Part shown: positions 51,658-60,060 of the stretch, piece after piece
Layout of the letters: the number at the start of each line of letters is the position of its first letter
How positions within the stretch are numbered: position 1 is the stretch's first letter
Origin: Labrenzia sp. 011
Lineage (GTDB): Bacteria > Pseudomonadota > Alphaproteobacteria > Rhizobiales > Stappiaceae
Length of the DNA stretch: 64,000 nt
Direction: 5' to 3'
Assembly (NCBI RefSeq): GCF_003075075.1
Contig: NZ_QCYM01000009.1
Location: 62,001-126,000, forward strand
The notes under the pieces: generated by a model
What the model saw: only the letters and a program-made list of their open reading frames with translations
What the model was told of the DNA's origin: nothing
The model's database searches: none
Position numbers and translations under genes: made by a program

Positions 51658-52971
51658 GTGAGAGCTAACCCAGGAGCAGTCCGGATCTGGTTTGTCTGGC
51701 GGCTTGTCTGCCTGATTGCCGCTGGATGCGTCCTTCTTTCCGCTGGGCTGGCCGAGGGTGCCGGTAGGGTTCCCGACTATTGCCTGTCGTGCGAAAGCCT
51801 TGCCCAGAGGGTCAAGCTTTACGGTGACGGCCCGGTCTTTCTGGTCAGCTACGAAGCCTCTCCCGAAGGCGGGCAGCTTCCCCGCGAACTGTCGAATGTC
51901 GCCTTCGGTTATGACAACGCCCTGGCCATCATCGCGCTCGTCGCATGCGGTAAGGTGGAAGCCGCCAGGCAGATCGGCGAAGCGTTTCATATCGCCCTGA
52001 CCAGGGACAGGTTTTACAAGGACGGACGGCTCCGGAACGCCTATGCGGCGGGCCGGCTGGAGCCGTCCGCCGAGGCAGTCGCCCTGCCCGGCTACTGGGA
52101 CGACGTGGCAGGCAAGTGGATAGAGGACGGTTATCAGGTTGGGACGGCGACCGGCAGCGCCGCCTGGGTGGCCCTGTCCCTTCTGACCCTCGGCCAGTCG
52201 GACGGCGACGCGCGCTATCTGGAAGATGCCCGCAAGATCATGCGCTGGATCAATGCCCTCACCATCGATCACGCCGGGGCGGGCGGTTTCCGGGGCGGCT
52301 TTTACGGTCATGAACCGTCCCCGGTCCGGATCGGCTGGAAATCCACCGAACACAATATCGATATCTATGCGGCCGCGTCGTTTCTCAACAGGATCGAGAA
52401 GGATCAAGGCTGGGGCGATGCGGCCCGGCACGCCCGGTCTTTTCTCGACAGAACCTGGAATCCGGACGAAAAGAGATTTCATGTTGGAACGCTTCCCGAC
52501 GGCGCGGTCCTGAATACCGGACAGGACGGTCTGGACACCCAGCTCTGGGCGATCCTCGCGGTCAGTGACTTCGCCGAACGCGCGGAGGATGTCCTTGCGT
52601 GGACCTACCGCAATTTCGGCGTCGACGGGGGCCTCGATTTCAATACGGACCGCGATGGCCTGTGGATCGAGGGAACGGCGCAGGGTCTGTTGCTGCTGAA
52701 ATTTCTCGGCAGGGAAAAAGAAGCCGCGATCGTGGAGGAAGCGCTTGCCAGGAACGGTGTCGGGGACGGCTATTATTTCGCCAGCTCGACGCCGGAGCTG
52801 ACGACAGGTCTGTCTGCGGGTGCTGACGGAAGTTCAGGGGAATTTCTCTACCACCGGCTGCCGCATCTGGGGGCGACCTCGTGGGTCGTGCTCGCGGGGC
52901 TCGGCTGGAACCCTTTCATGTTGAAATATTTTGAACAGAGGGAGACCGGACCATGTCTCCGGAAATACTGA
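51658..52971 (+). CDS. Exported (alpha/alpha) toroid glycosidase-like protein
   Basis: 437 residues with an N-terminal signal sequence (WFVWRLVCLIAAGCVLLSAGLAEGAG). The rest is a series of helical hairpins with Trp/Tyr/Asp-rich loops: NVAFGYDNALAIIALVACG, GTATGSAAWVALSLLTLG, STEHNIDIYAAASFLNRIE, GLDTQLWAILAVSDF and GLWIEGTAQGLLLLKFLG, the pattern of six-hairpin glycoside hydrolases. Glu in KSTEHNID and WIEGTAQ are possible catalytic acids. It may trim or process the polymer in the periplasm. GTG 51658 follows CAGGGGGGCGCC. Overlaps the synthase gene by 19 bases. Confidence 0.72.
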   Translation: MRANPGAVRIWFVWRLVCLIAAGCVLLSAGLAEGAGRVPDYCLSCESLAQRVKLYGDGPVFLVSYEASPEGGQLPRELSNVAFGYDNALAIIALVACGKVEAARQIGEAFHIALTRDRFYKDGRLRNAYAAGRLEPSAEAVALPGYWDDVAGKWIEDGYQVGTATGSAAWVALSLLTLGQSDGDARYLEDARKIMRWINALTIDHAGAGGFRGGFYGHEPSPVRIGWKSTEHNIDIYAAASFLNRIEKDQGWGDAARHARSFLDRTWNPDEKRFHVGTLPDGAVLNTGQDGLDTQLWAILAVSDFAERAEDVLAWTYRNFGVDGGLDFNTDRDGLWIEGTAQGLLLLKFLGREKEAAIVEEALARNGVGDGYYFASSTPELTTGLSAGADGSSGEFLYHRLPHLGATSWVVLAGLGWNPFMLKYFEQRETGPCLRKY

Positions 52972-54956
52972 CACTTCAGGATTCCCTGATCTATTGCATT
53001 TTCGTTTTGGGTCTCGTCGGCGGCTGTGCGTTTTTTCTGCAAAGCAAGAATATCGTCGACCGGTTGGCCTTCGGTTCCGTGATCATTGTCATGCTGCTCG
53101 GTTACATGTGGCACCGGGTTTTCTGGACCCTTCCCGAGTTCGAGTTCACGGCTTATGCGATCTGGCCGCGCATCTATCTGGTCCTGGAACTCATCGTTCT
53201 CAGCTACACCTTGTTGTCGATCGTGTTCTTCATGCGCCGCACCGACAGGTCGGCGGAGGCGGACGCAGGGGAAAGGCGCCTGCAGGAGCGCGGTGACTAT
53301 CCGGCCGTCGATGTCATGATCTGCACCTACAACGAGGAACTTGAAATCCTGGAGCGCTCCATCCTGGCCGCGCTGGCGATCGATTACCCGAATTTCACCG
53401 TCTGGGTGCTGGACGACGGCAAACGGGACTGGCTCAAGGCTTATTGCGAGCGGGTCGGTGCGCAATATGTCCGGCGCACGGAAAACAAGGGTGCCAAGGC
53501 GGGCAATGTCGATAACGGTCTGGAGCATACCAAACACATAACCAACGCCCCTTTCTTTCTTCTGCTGGATGCAGATTTCGCGCCCAGGAAATCCATTCTG
53601 AAGCGGACCGTCGGTCTGTTTGACGACGATTCCATCGGTCTGGTCCAGACACCGCAGTTCTACTACAACTCCGATCCGATCCAGCACAATCTGCTCGCCT
53701 CGGGCTCGTGGGTGGACGACCAGCGCATCTTCTTCGATGTCATGCAGCCGTCGAAGGACGCCTGGGGGGCAGCCTTCTGCGTGGGAACATCCTTCGTTGC
53801 CCGCCGCGCGGCAATCGAGGAGATTGAAGGGATGCCGAAGGAGTCGGTGACCGAAGACCTGCACACGACCTACCGGCTTCTCCTGAAGGGTGTCAGGACC
53901 ATCTGGCTCAACGAGCGCCTGAGCATCGGTCTGTCGGCGGAAAGTCTTTCCGGCTACATCACGCAGAGATGCCGCTGGTGCCTCGGTACAATCCAGATTG
54001 CCTTGCTGAAGGACGGACCATTCCGCGGCGCAGGGTACAGCTTCGTCGAAAGGCTGCACTATCTGCACGGCCTGCTGTACTGGTTTTGCAGACCTTTCAT
54101 TCTCGCGATGCTGCTGGCGCCGATTTTCTACTATTTCCTGGGTCTGCCCGCCATTCTGCTGGAGCCGGAGGCTCTGCTGGTGATCGGCCTTCCCGCGGTC
54201 ATCGGCAGCATGATCTTTCATGCCTGGATCTCGGGGCGGCGAAGTCTGCCCATCTTTACCGAGGTCACACATCTTCTGACGGCAGTGCCGGTGACGATCA
54301 CGATTGTGAACGCCATCCGCAAACCGTTCGGCCACCCTTTCAAGGTGACGGCGAAGGGGGAAGACAGGTCGGAGGTTCAGGTCCAGTATTCAATGGCGGC
54401 AATGTATCTCGCCATTATCGTGCTTACCCTGATCGGCATGTTCAACGGTCCCTTGCTGCGCACAACCGGTTCCATTGACGGTTTCAGCATTGCCTGGGGC
54501 ATCGTGGTCATGCTGCAAGCCTTCATTGCGTTCCTGGTCTGTGTGGAGCTGCCTCGTCCTGACCTCGACGACGAACATTTCCCGGTTACCTCGCCGGTAT
54601 GGGTGAGGGCCGAGGGCAAGGTGCACCAGACAAGAAGCAGCTCCATGAGCCTCAATGAAATCGTCCTCGAACGGGGCTCCCTTGGCCTCGACCTGCAGTC
54701 GGATCAGGAGTTCGACATCGCGTTTCTGGACGGGTTGGCGGCGAGAGCCAGCGTGGTGACGCTGAATGACAGCCACGTTCGGGTACGGTTGATGGACACG
54801 AAGGCCATCCGCGACCAGATCGTGGCCCGGCTGTTCAGCGATCCGCCTGCGAATATTGCGGAGCAGGGCTTCATGCTGCGGACCAGTTTCGCTCTTTTCC
54901 GCCGGATGGTCGGGGGCATTTCCGGCGCCCCGAAGAATGTTCATGTGAAGGTTTGA
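52953..54956 (+). CDS. GT2 polysaccharide synthase, cellulose-synthase family (BgsA-like)
   Basis: Inner-membrane processive glycosyltransferase of 667 residues. Helices flank a cytosolic catalytic domain with all family motifs: DDG (154-156), DAD (206-208), TED (300-302) and QRCRW (338-342). It should polymerise a UDP- or other NDP-sugar into a beta-glucan. The C-terminal ~100 residues resemble the region after the last helix of BgsA and lack PilZ c-di-GMP motifs (RxxxR, D/NxSxxG). GGGAGACC precedes the ATG. Together with the adaptor gene it matches the bgsB-bgsA arrangement. Confidence 0.85.
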   Translation: MSPEILTLQDSLIYCIFVLGLVGGCAFFLQSKNIVDRLAFGSVIIVMLLGYMWHRVFWTLPEFEFTAYAIWPRIYLVLELIVLSYTLLSIVFFMRRTDRSAEADAGERRLQERGDYPAVDVMICTYNEELEILERSILAALAIDYPNFTVWVLDDGKRDWLKAYCERVGAQYVRRTENKGAKAGNVDNGLEHTKHITNAPFFLLLDADFAPRKSILKRTVGLFDDDSIGLVQTPQFYYNSDPIQHNLLASGSWVDDQRIFFDVMQPSKDAWGAAFCVGTSFVARRAAIEEIEGMPKESVTEDLHTTYRLLLKGVRTIWLNERLSIGLSAESLSGYITQRCRWCLGTIQIALLKDGPFRGAGYSFVERLHYLHGLLYWFCRPFILAMLLAPIFYYFLGLPAILLEPEALLVIGLPAVIGSMIFHAWISGRRSLPIFTEVTHLLTAVPVTITIVNAIRKPFGHPFKVTAKGEDRSEVQVQYSMAAMYLAIIVLTLIGMFNGPLLRTTGSIDGFSIAWGIVVMLQAFIAFLVCVELPRPDLDDEHFPVTSPVWVRAEGKVHQTRSSSMSLNEIVLERGSLGLDLQSDQEFDIAFLDGLAARASVVTLNDSHVRVRLMDTKAIRDQIVARLFSDPPANIAEQGFMLRTSFALFRRMVGGISGAPKNVHVKV

Positions 54957-55025
54957 GGCGGGAACCGCCGGCCATTGAAACAGTCTCGCAGGATCTGGCC
55001 TCTCCGGGGCCCGGCTACGGCCGTG

Positions 55026-56132
55026 CTAAACCTTCGCGCCTTTCCGGCCCGCACCGAGCACACCGGCGCTTTGCGAATCGAGAGGCCAGCGCGGGCGGGG
55101 GGACAGGGACCTGTCGTCGATGGGGCCCTGTCGCAAGCGTTCGATGCCAGCCCAGGCGATCATGGCGGCGTTGTCCGTGCACAGGTTCATGGGGGGCGCC
55201 ACGAAGCGCGCTCCGGCGTCCGCAGCGGCTGACTGCAGGCTTTGCCGGATTTCCTGATTGGCCGCGACGCCGCCTGCAACGACGATCACCGGCTCCGCAT
55301 CCGCATGCCGCTCCCGGAAAAGCTCAAGGGCGGATCTTGTCCGCGCTGCCAGCACGTCGGAGACGGAACGCTGGAAGGCAGCGCACAGGTCGGCGACCGT
55401 CTGGTCGTCCACCGGTTCCAGCTTCTTGGCCTGCGTCCTGAGGGCGGTCTTCAGGCCGGCGAAGGACATGTCGAGACCGGGCCGGTCGAGCAGGGGGCGG
55501 GGCAGACGGAAGCGGGTCACGTCTCCCCTTGCGGCCATCTTCTCCACCTGCGGTCCGCCCGGATAGGGCAGGCCGAGAAGCTTGGCGGTCTTGTCGAAGG
55601 CTTCGCCGATGGCATCGTCGATGGTCGTGCCCAGGCGCTCGTAATCGCCGACGCCGCGCACCAGCAGGAACTGGCTGTGGCCGCCGGAGACGAGCAGCAG
55701 CAGAAAGGGGAAATTCAGGTCGTCGGTCAGGCGGGCGGTCAGGGCATGACCTTCCAGGTGGTTGACGCCGACAATCGGCTTTCCCGCCGCCATGGCAACC
55801 GCCTTGGCGGTCATGAAGCCGACGATGACGCCGCCGATCAGCCCGGGGCCGGCAGTTGCCGCGACCGCATCAATGTCCTCCCAGCCACAACCGGCGTCGT
55901 GCATCGCCTCGGCGATGATCCTGTCGAGGATGTCGATATGGGCGCGCGCGGCGATCTCGGGGACCACGCCGCCGAATTGCGTATGCTCGGCAATCTGAGA
56001 GCGGATGGTGTTGGACAGGATCCGCCTGTCCTGCGGTCCGCAGACAACCGCCGCCGCCGTTTCATCGCAGCTCGTCTCGATGCCGAGGACCGTCAGATTG
56101 GTCGCATTGTCATTTGAATTGACTGAGGTCAT
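55026..56132 (-). CDS. tsaD: tRNA N6-threonylcarbamoyladenosine transferase
   Basis: Transfers threonylcarbamoyl to A37 of ANN-decoding tRNAs with TsaB/TsaE; essential. 368 residues with the ASKHA fold: [16 protein letters not shown], the metal-binding [43 protein letters not shown] and [13 protein letters not shown]. Divergent from hemC, convergent with the GT2 gene (69 bp gap, no clear terminator). Confidence 0.96.
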   Translation of the reverse strand: MTSVNSNDNATNLTVLGIETSCDETAAAVVCGPQDRRILSNTIRSQIAEHTQFGGVVPEIAARAHIDILDRIIAEAMHDAGCGWEDIDAVAATAGPGLIGGVIVGFMTAKAVAMAAGKPIVGVNHLEGHALTARLTDDLNFPFLLLLVSGGHSQFLLVRGVGDYERLGTTIDDAIGEAFDKTAKLLGLPYPGGPQVEKMAARGDVTRFRLPRPLLDRPGLDMSFAGLKTALRTQAKKLEPVDDQTVADLCAAFQRSVSDVLAARTRSALELFRERHADAEPVIVVAGGVAANQEIRQSLQSAAADAGARFVAPPMNLCTDNAAMIAWAGIERLRQGPIDDRSLSPRPRWPLDSQSAGVLGAGRKGAKV

Positions 56133-56228
56133 TGGTCTTGCGGTGCTGGCCTGTGCTAGGACATCTCAACGAAGCAAATCAGTTTCCCGGCGCATTTCAT
56201 GCCGGGCGTAACATCCGGACGGTAAACC

Positions 56229-57155
56229 TTGCAATCAAATCCTTTGCGCATCGGCACGAGAGGCAGCGCGCTGGCGCTGGCGCAGGCTGAAGAAACCCGC
56301 GACAGGCTGATGACAGCCCATGGTCTCGCCGAGGACGCTTTCGAGATCGTCGTCATCAAGACATCCGGAGACCGCATCCAGGACCGGCCCCTGTCGGAAG
56401 TCGGCGGGAAGGGGCTCTTCACCAAGGAGATCGAGGAGGCGCTTCTGGGCGGGCGGATCGACATCGCCGTCCATTCCTCCAAGGACATGCCGACGGTTCT
56501 GCCGACCGGTCTTGAACTGACCGCCTTTCTGCCGCGCGAGGACGTGCGCGATGCCTTTCTCTCTCCCCGGGCGAAAACGCTGGTGGACCTGCCGCAGGGC
56601 GCGGTGGTCGGGTCCAGTTCCCTGCGCCGGCAGGCGATGATCAAGCGGCTGCGGCCCGACATCGAGGTCGTGATGTATCGCGGCAACCTGCAGACCCGGT
56701 TGCGCAAGCTGGCCGAGGGCGAGGTGGATGCGACGCTTCTGGCCGCTGCCGGCCTGAGACGGCTCGGACTGGAAAGCGAAATCACCAGCCTGTTGGAAGT
56801 CGACGATTTCCTGCCTGCCGTGGGGCAGGGGGCGATCTGTATCGAAAGCCGGACCGATGACGACGACACGCGCGCAATGCTCGCGCCGATTCACGATCCG
56901 GACACCCAGGTCAGGCTGGACGCCGAACGGGCCTTTCTGGCCGTTCTCGACGGCTCCTGCCGCACGCCCATCGGCGGACTGGCGACCCTGCGGGACGGAC
57001 TGCTGCATTTCAGGGGCATCGTGCTGAAGCCGAATGGCACGGAAGCGCATGTGACCTCCGGAAGCGGAGCGCCGGCCAGTGCGGTCGAGATCGGCATATC
57101 GGCCGGGGAAACCCTGAAAGCCCTGATGGGACCGGGATTTTTTCAGGATCACTGA
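56229..57155 (+). CDS. hemC: Hydroxymethylbilane synthase
   Basis: Polymerises four porphobilinogens in haem synthesis; 308 residues. [14 protein letters not shown] start, KDMP with catalytic Asp86 (HSSKDMPT), the arginine-rich [18 protein letters not shown], and the dipyrromethane-binding Cys244 in [10 protein letters not shown]. The start appears to be TTG 56229, as relatives begin just here; only a weak GGACGG ribosome site precedes it. Two bases separate it from hemD. Confidence 0.96.
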   Translation: MQSNPLRIGTRGSALALAQAEETRDRLMTAHGLAEDAFEIVVIKTSGDRIQDRPLSEVGGKGLFTKEIEEALLGGRIDIAVHSSKDMPTVLPTGLELTAFLPREDVRDAFLSPRAKTLVDLPQGAVVGSSSLRRQAMIKRLRPDIEVVMYRGNLQTRLRKLAEGEVDATLLAAAGLRRLGLESEITSLLEVDDFLPAVGQGAICIESRTDDDDTRAMLAPIHDPDTQVRLDAERAFLAVLDGSCRTPIGGLATLRDGLLHFRGIVLKPNGTEAHVTSGSGAPASAVEIGISAGETLKALMGPGFFQDH

Positions 57156-57157
57156 CC

Positions 57158-57874
57158 ATGCGCTTTCTGGTGACCAGGCCTCAGCCCGACTGCAAGCGAA
57201 CTGCGGACAAGCTGCGGGCGGCCGGTCACGTCGCGGATGAGGCACCGCTTCTGGACTTTCAGGTTTCACCACCGGCACCTCTCGATCTGTCCGGCGTTTG
57301 TGCCGTGGCGTTTTCAAGCCGGCGGGCAGTGTCCGTTCTGGCCGGGCATCCTCAGCTTGCCGAGCTTCTGGATCTTCCCGTTTTCACCGTGGGAGCGGCG
57401 ACGGCGGAAGCCTGCAGGCGGGCGGGATTCGCGGATGTGCGTTCCGCAGGAGGAGATTTCGCGGCCCTGGGCAGGCTCATTCTTCGCGAACGGGCCGGGC
57501 TCGGGCCGGGTGCGGTCTTCTATCCCGCAGCGCAGGACCGGTCGGGGGATCTGGAGCGTGTCCTGAAAACCGGCGCTCTGGCCTGTCGCACCCGGGTTGT
57601 CTACCGGATGGATCCGATGGAAAAATTGCCGTCCGAGGTTGTGAGGGCCCTCTCTCTTGCCGCCTATGACGGCGTGCTGGTCTATTCGAGGCGCACGGCG
57701 GAAACGCTGGTGGCCGCGTTGCATTCCGCAGGTCTGGGAGCCAAAATTCCGGGACTGAAGGTCTACGCCATTTCGTCGCATGCAGCGGCGCCCATGCGAG
57801 AGGCCGCGCAGGTGCGTGTCGCGCAGGCACCTTGTGAAACGGCGCTTCTGGATCTGGTCTTAGCGGAGTGTTAA
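57158..57874 (+). CDS. hemD: Uroporphyrinogen-III synthase
   Basis: Closes and inverts hydroxymethylbilane to uroporphyrinogen III. 238 residues, divergent as usual for this family: start MRFLVTRPQPDC, VAFSSRRAVSVL, VFTVGAATAEACRRAGF, and the second-domain LVYSRRTAETLVAAL with VYAISSHAAAPM. Position directly after hemC supports the call. Confidence 0.93.
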   Translation: MRFLVTRPQPDCKRTADKLRAAGHVADEAPLLDFQVSPPAPLDLSGVCAVAFSSRRAVSVLAGHPQLAELLDLPVFTVGAATAEACRRAGFADVRSAGGDFAALGRLILRERAGLGPGAVFYPAAQDRSGDLERVLKTGALACRTRVVYRMDPMEKLPSEVVRALSLAAYDGVLVYSRRTAETLVAALHSAGLGAKIPGLKVYAISSHAAAPMREAAQVRVAQAPCETALLDLVLAEC

Positions 57875-58010
57875 CCAGATCCGGGGGAGTCCTTCTATTG
57901 CGGCGCGGAAAAGTCTTTGCCGCGGCAGTACCGCTTCGCAAAGAGGCGTGTATAGTAAAGGTCTTGGAGCTGACGGTTCCGGGGCCGGGGCAGGTTCGGG
58001 AGAAGTGCAG

Positions 58011-59933
58011 ATGACGACGGACAAAAAATCTTCTGGCGGGACATCCTCTTCGGGCGGAAGCGGATCTCCGGGCAAGCCGGACACGACATCCGCGTCTCCA
58101 GGTGCATCCAAGCGGCCGGTCACGATTGATCTTGCGGCGGAAAAGGTGAGCCCGAAACCGGGCGCAGCCTCTCCCGGGGGATCTTCCCAGGCAGGATCCG
58201 GAAAATCGCCGCGGCCGGGAAGCTCTGCCACCTCTTCGGGTACGACATCCGTCCCGCCTTCAGGATCTTCCGCGGCATCCGCGAAACCGGGCGTGACGGG
58301 AACGGGAACCGCGGGAAGTTCTGCCGGACGGAGCACGACGGGGAGCACTCCCGGTGCCAGACCCTCATCCTCCGTTTCGTCCTCAGCTTCCGGTACTTCC
58401 ACTTCCGCATCATCCGCAAGTTCGGCTTCCGGAACCGCGTCGAGCGCGTCCGGGACGGCCTCGAAACCTGCGTCTTCCACCGGCACGGCCTCGGGTGCAA
58501 GTTCCCGTCCGACCGGTTCGACCAGCTTTTCCAATCCTCCGGCGGCGGCGGAAGGCGGCGGTGTCGGCGCTTTCGGCGTGCTGATTGCGGCGGTCATCGG
58601 TGGCGTGCTGGTGCTTGGAGGCGGGTTCGGCCTGTATCAGGCCGGGCTCGTCAAGCTGTCGCCGGAACAGAACCAGCAGGTGACGAGCGCACTTTCGTCG
58701 GCCGAACGCAAGATTGCCGATCTGGAGAGCAAGCTGGCCAATGTGACCTCGACCGTCAGCGGTCAGGACCCGGCCAAGGCCGTTGCGACCCTGGAAACAA
58801 AGATCTCCAGTCTCGAATCGCAGTTGCAGGAAGCGGTCTCGGCGGCACCGTCCGACGTCTCCGCCACCATCGAGACACTGCAGAAAGAGATCGCCGACCT
58901 GCGCAGCAGCGTGGCTTCCGGGACAGGCGGCTCCGGGGAGGGCGCCCCGGCCGATCTCGCGCCGCTGGAAAGCCGGCTGGCGGCCCTGGAAGCAGCAGCG
59001 AAAAGCCAGGGGACGGTGGACCTGACCTCTCTGGAAACGCGCCTTGCCAAACTGGAAAGCGAAACAACCTCCGCCACGTCGGAAGCCGACAAGCTGTCCG
59101 GCTCCGTCACGGGGATCGAGACGCGTCTGGATGACCTGAAGAGCACGCTCGACACGCTGCAGACACGGCTGCAGAACACCGAGGCGACGGCCAAGGCGGC
59201 GCAGACGGCGGTGTCGACGTCGGATGTGTCGCTGAAAACCCTTGCCGACAGTCAGGCGCGGGCCACGGAAACCCTTTCAAGCCTTTCCGCGGACATCAAG
59301 TCCGTCGGCGCGGCGAACACTGCGGCGCTGGAGGCCATCCGGGCCGAGCTGGATGGACTGTCCACGCGGCTGGCCAAGGTGGAAGCGACCATGGGCGATG
59401 CCACGGCGCGGGAGGTGGCCGCACGCGCGCTGTCGGTCTCGGCGCTCAAGTCGGCGGTCGATTCCGGCCGCCCCTATACAACCGAGCTGGCTGCGGTCAA
59501 GGCCGGTCTGCCCGCGGATATGGACCTGAAGGCGCTGGAAACCTATGCGGAGACCGGCGTCGAACCGGTCGCCGTGCTGATCGCGCAGTTCCCGGCAGTG
59601 GCGCGCAAGGTCTATCAGACCTTTGCCGAGCCCGACCGCTCGGCGGACATGCTGGACAGTCTCCTGGCCAGCGCGAAGTCGCTGGTTGCGGTCCGCGGAC
59701 CGGGCGATGCGGACGGCTCCGGGCCGGAAGCCGCCTTGCGGCGGATGGAAAATGCCGTCTCCGATGGCGATTTGAGCGCGGCGCTGGCTGCCTACAGGAC
59801 CCTGCCGGAATCGGCTCAGGCCGCTGCGGCCGAGTGGGCGGCGCGGGCCGAGGCGCGTGTCGAGGTGAATGCGCTCACCGAAAAGGCCTCGCAGGAAGTG
59901 CTGAACGCGCTGGCCGCGAAAAAAGACAGTTGA
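58011..59933 (+). CDS. Mitofilin/Mic60-family inner-membrane protein
   Basis: 640 residues. A Ser/Gly/Thr/Pro-rich disordered cytosolic part (about 1-185), one membrane helix (AFGVLIAAVIGGVLVLGGGFGLYQAG, about 187-212), a long periplasmic coiled coil with repeated ESKLANV/LESRLAALE heptads, and the C-terminal mitofilin domain (ALKSAVDSGRPYTTELAAVKAGLPADMDLKALETYAETGV). In alphaproteobacteria Mic60 shapes inner-membrane folds and contacts the outer membrane. GGGAGAAG fixes ATG 58011. Part of the conserved hemC-hemD-mitofilin-hemY run. Confidence 0.9.
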   Translation: MTTDKKSSGGTSSSGGSGSPGKPDTTSASPGASKRPVTIDLAAEKVSPKPGAASPGGSSQAGSGKSPRPGSSATSSGTTSVPPSGSSAASAKPGVTGTGTAGSSAGRSTTGSTPGARPSSSVSSSASGTSTSASSASSASGTASSASGTASKPASSTGTASGASSRPTGSTSFSNPPAAAEGGGVGAFGVLIAAVIGGVLVLGGGFGLYQAGLVKLSPEQNQQVTSALSSAERKIADLESKLANVTSTVSGQDPAKAVATLETKISSLESQLQEAVSAAPSDVSATIETLQKEIADLRSSVASGTGGSGEGAPADLAPLESRLAALEAAAKSQGTVDLTSLETRLAKLESETTSATSEADKLSGSVTGIETRLDDLKSTLDTLQTRLQNTEATAKAAQTAVSTSDVSLKTLADSQARATETLSSLSADIKSVGAANTAALEAIRAELDGLSTRLAKVEATMGDATAREVAARALSVSALKSAVDSGRPYTTELAAVKAGLPADMDLKALETYAETGVEPVAVLIAQFPAVARKVYQTFAEPDRSADMLDSLLASAKSLVAVRGPGDADGSGPEAALRRMENAVSDGDLSAALAAYRTLPESAQAAAAEWAARAEARVEVNALTEKASQEVLNALAAKKDS

Positions 59934-60060
59934 CCGGCGGCCGGTTTGCCGGCTGACGGGTTGTGAGATGCCGCAGTAACCGTCCCGCGTTCGCCCGAAC
60001 GCCGGACACTGCGGACGAATTTGGGCCGGTCAGGACCGGCAACCCTTGGGAGCGAACTGA

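Noticed and set aside
54540..54956. PilZ domain at the synthase C-terminus
   Set aside because: RxxxR and D/NxSxxG motifs are missing.
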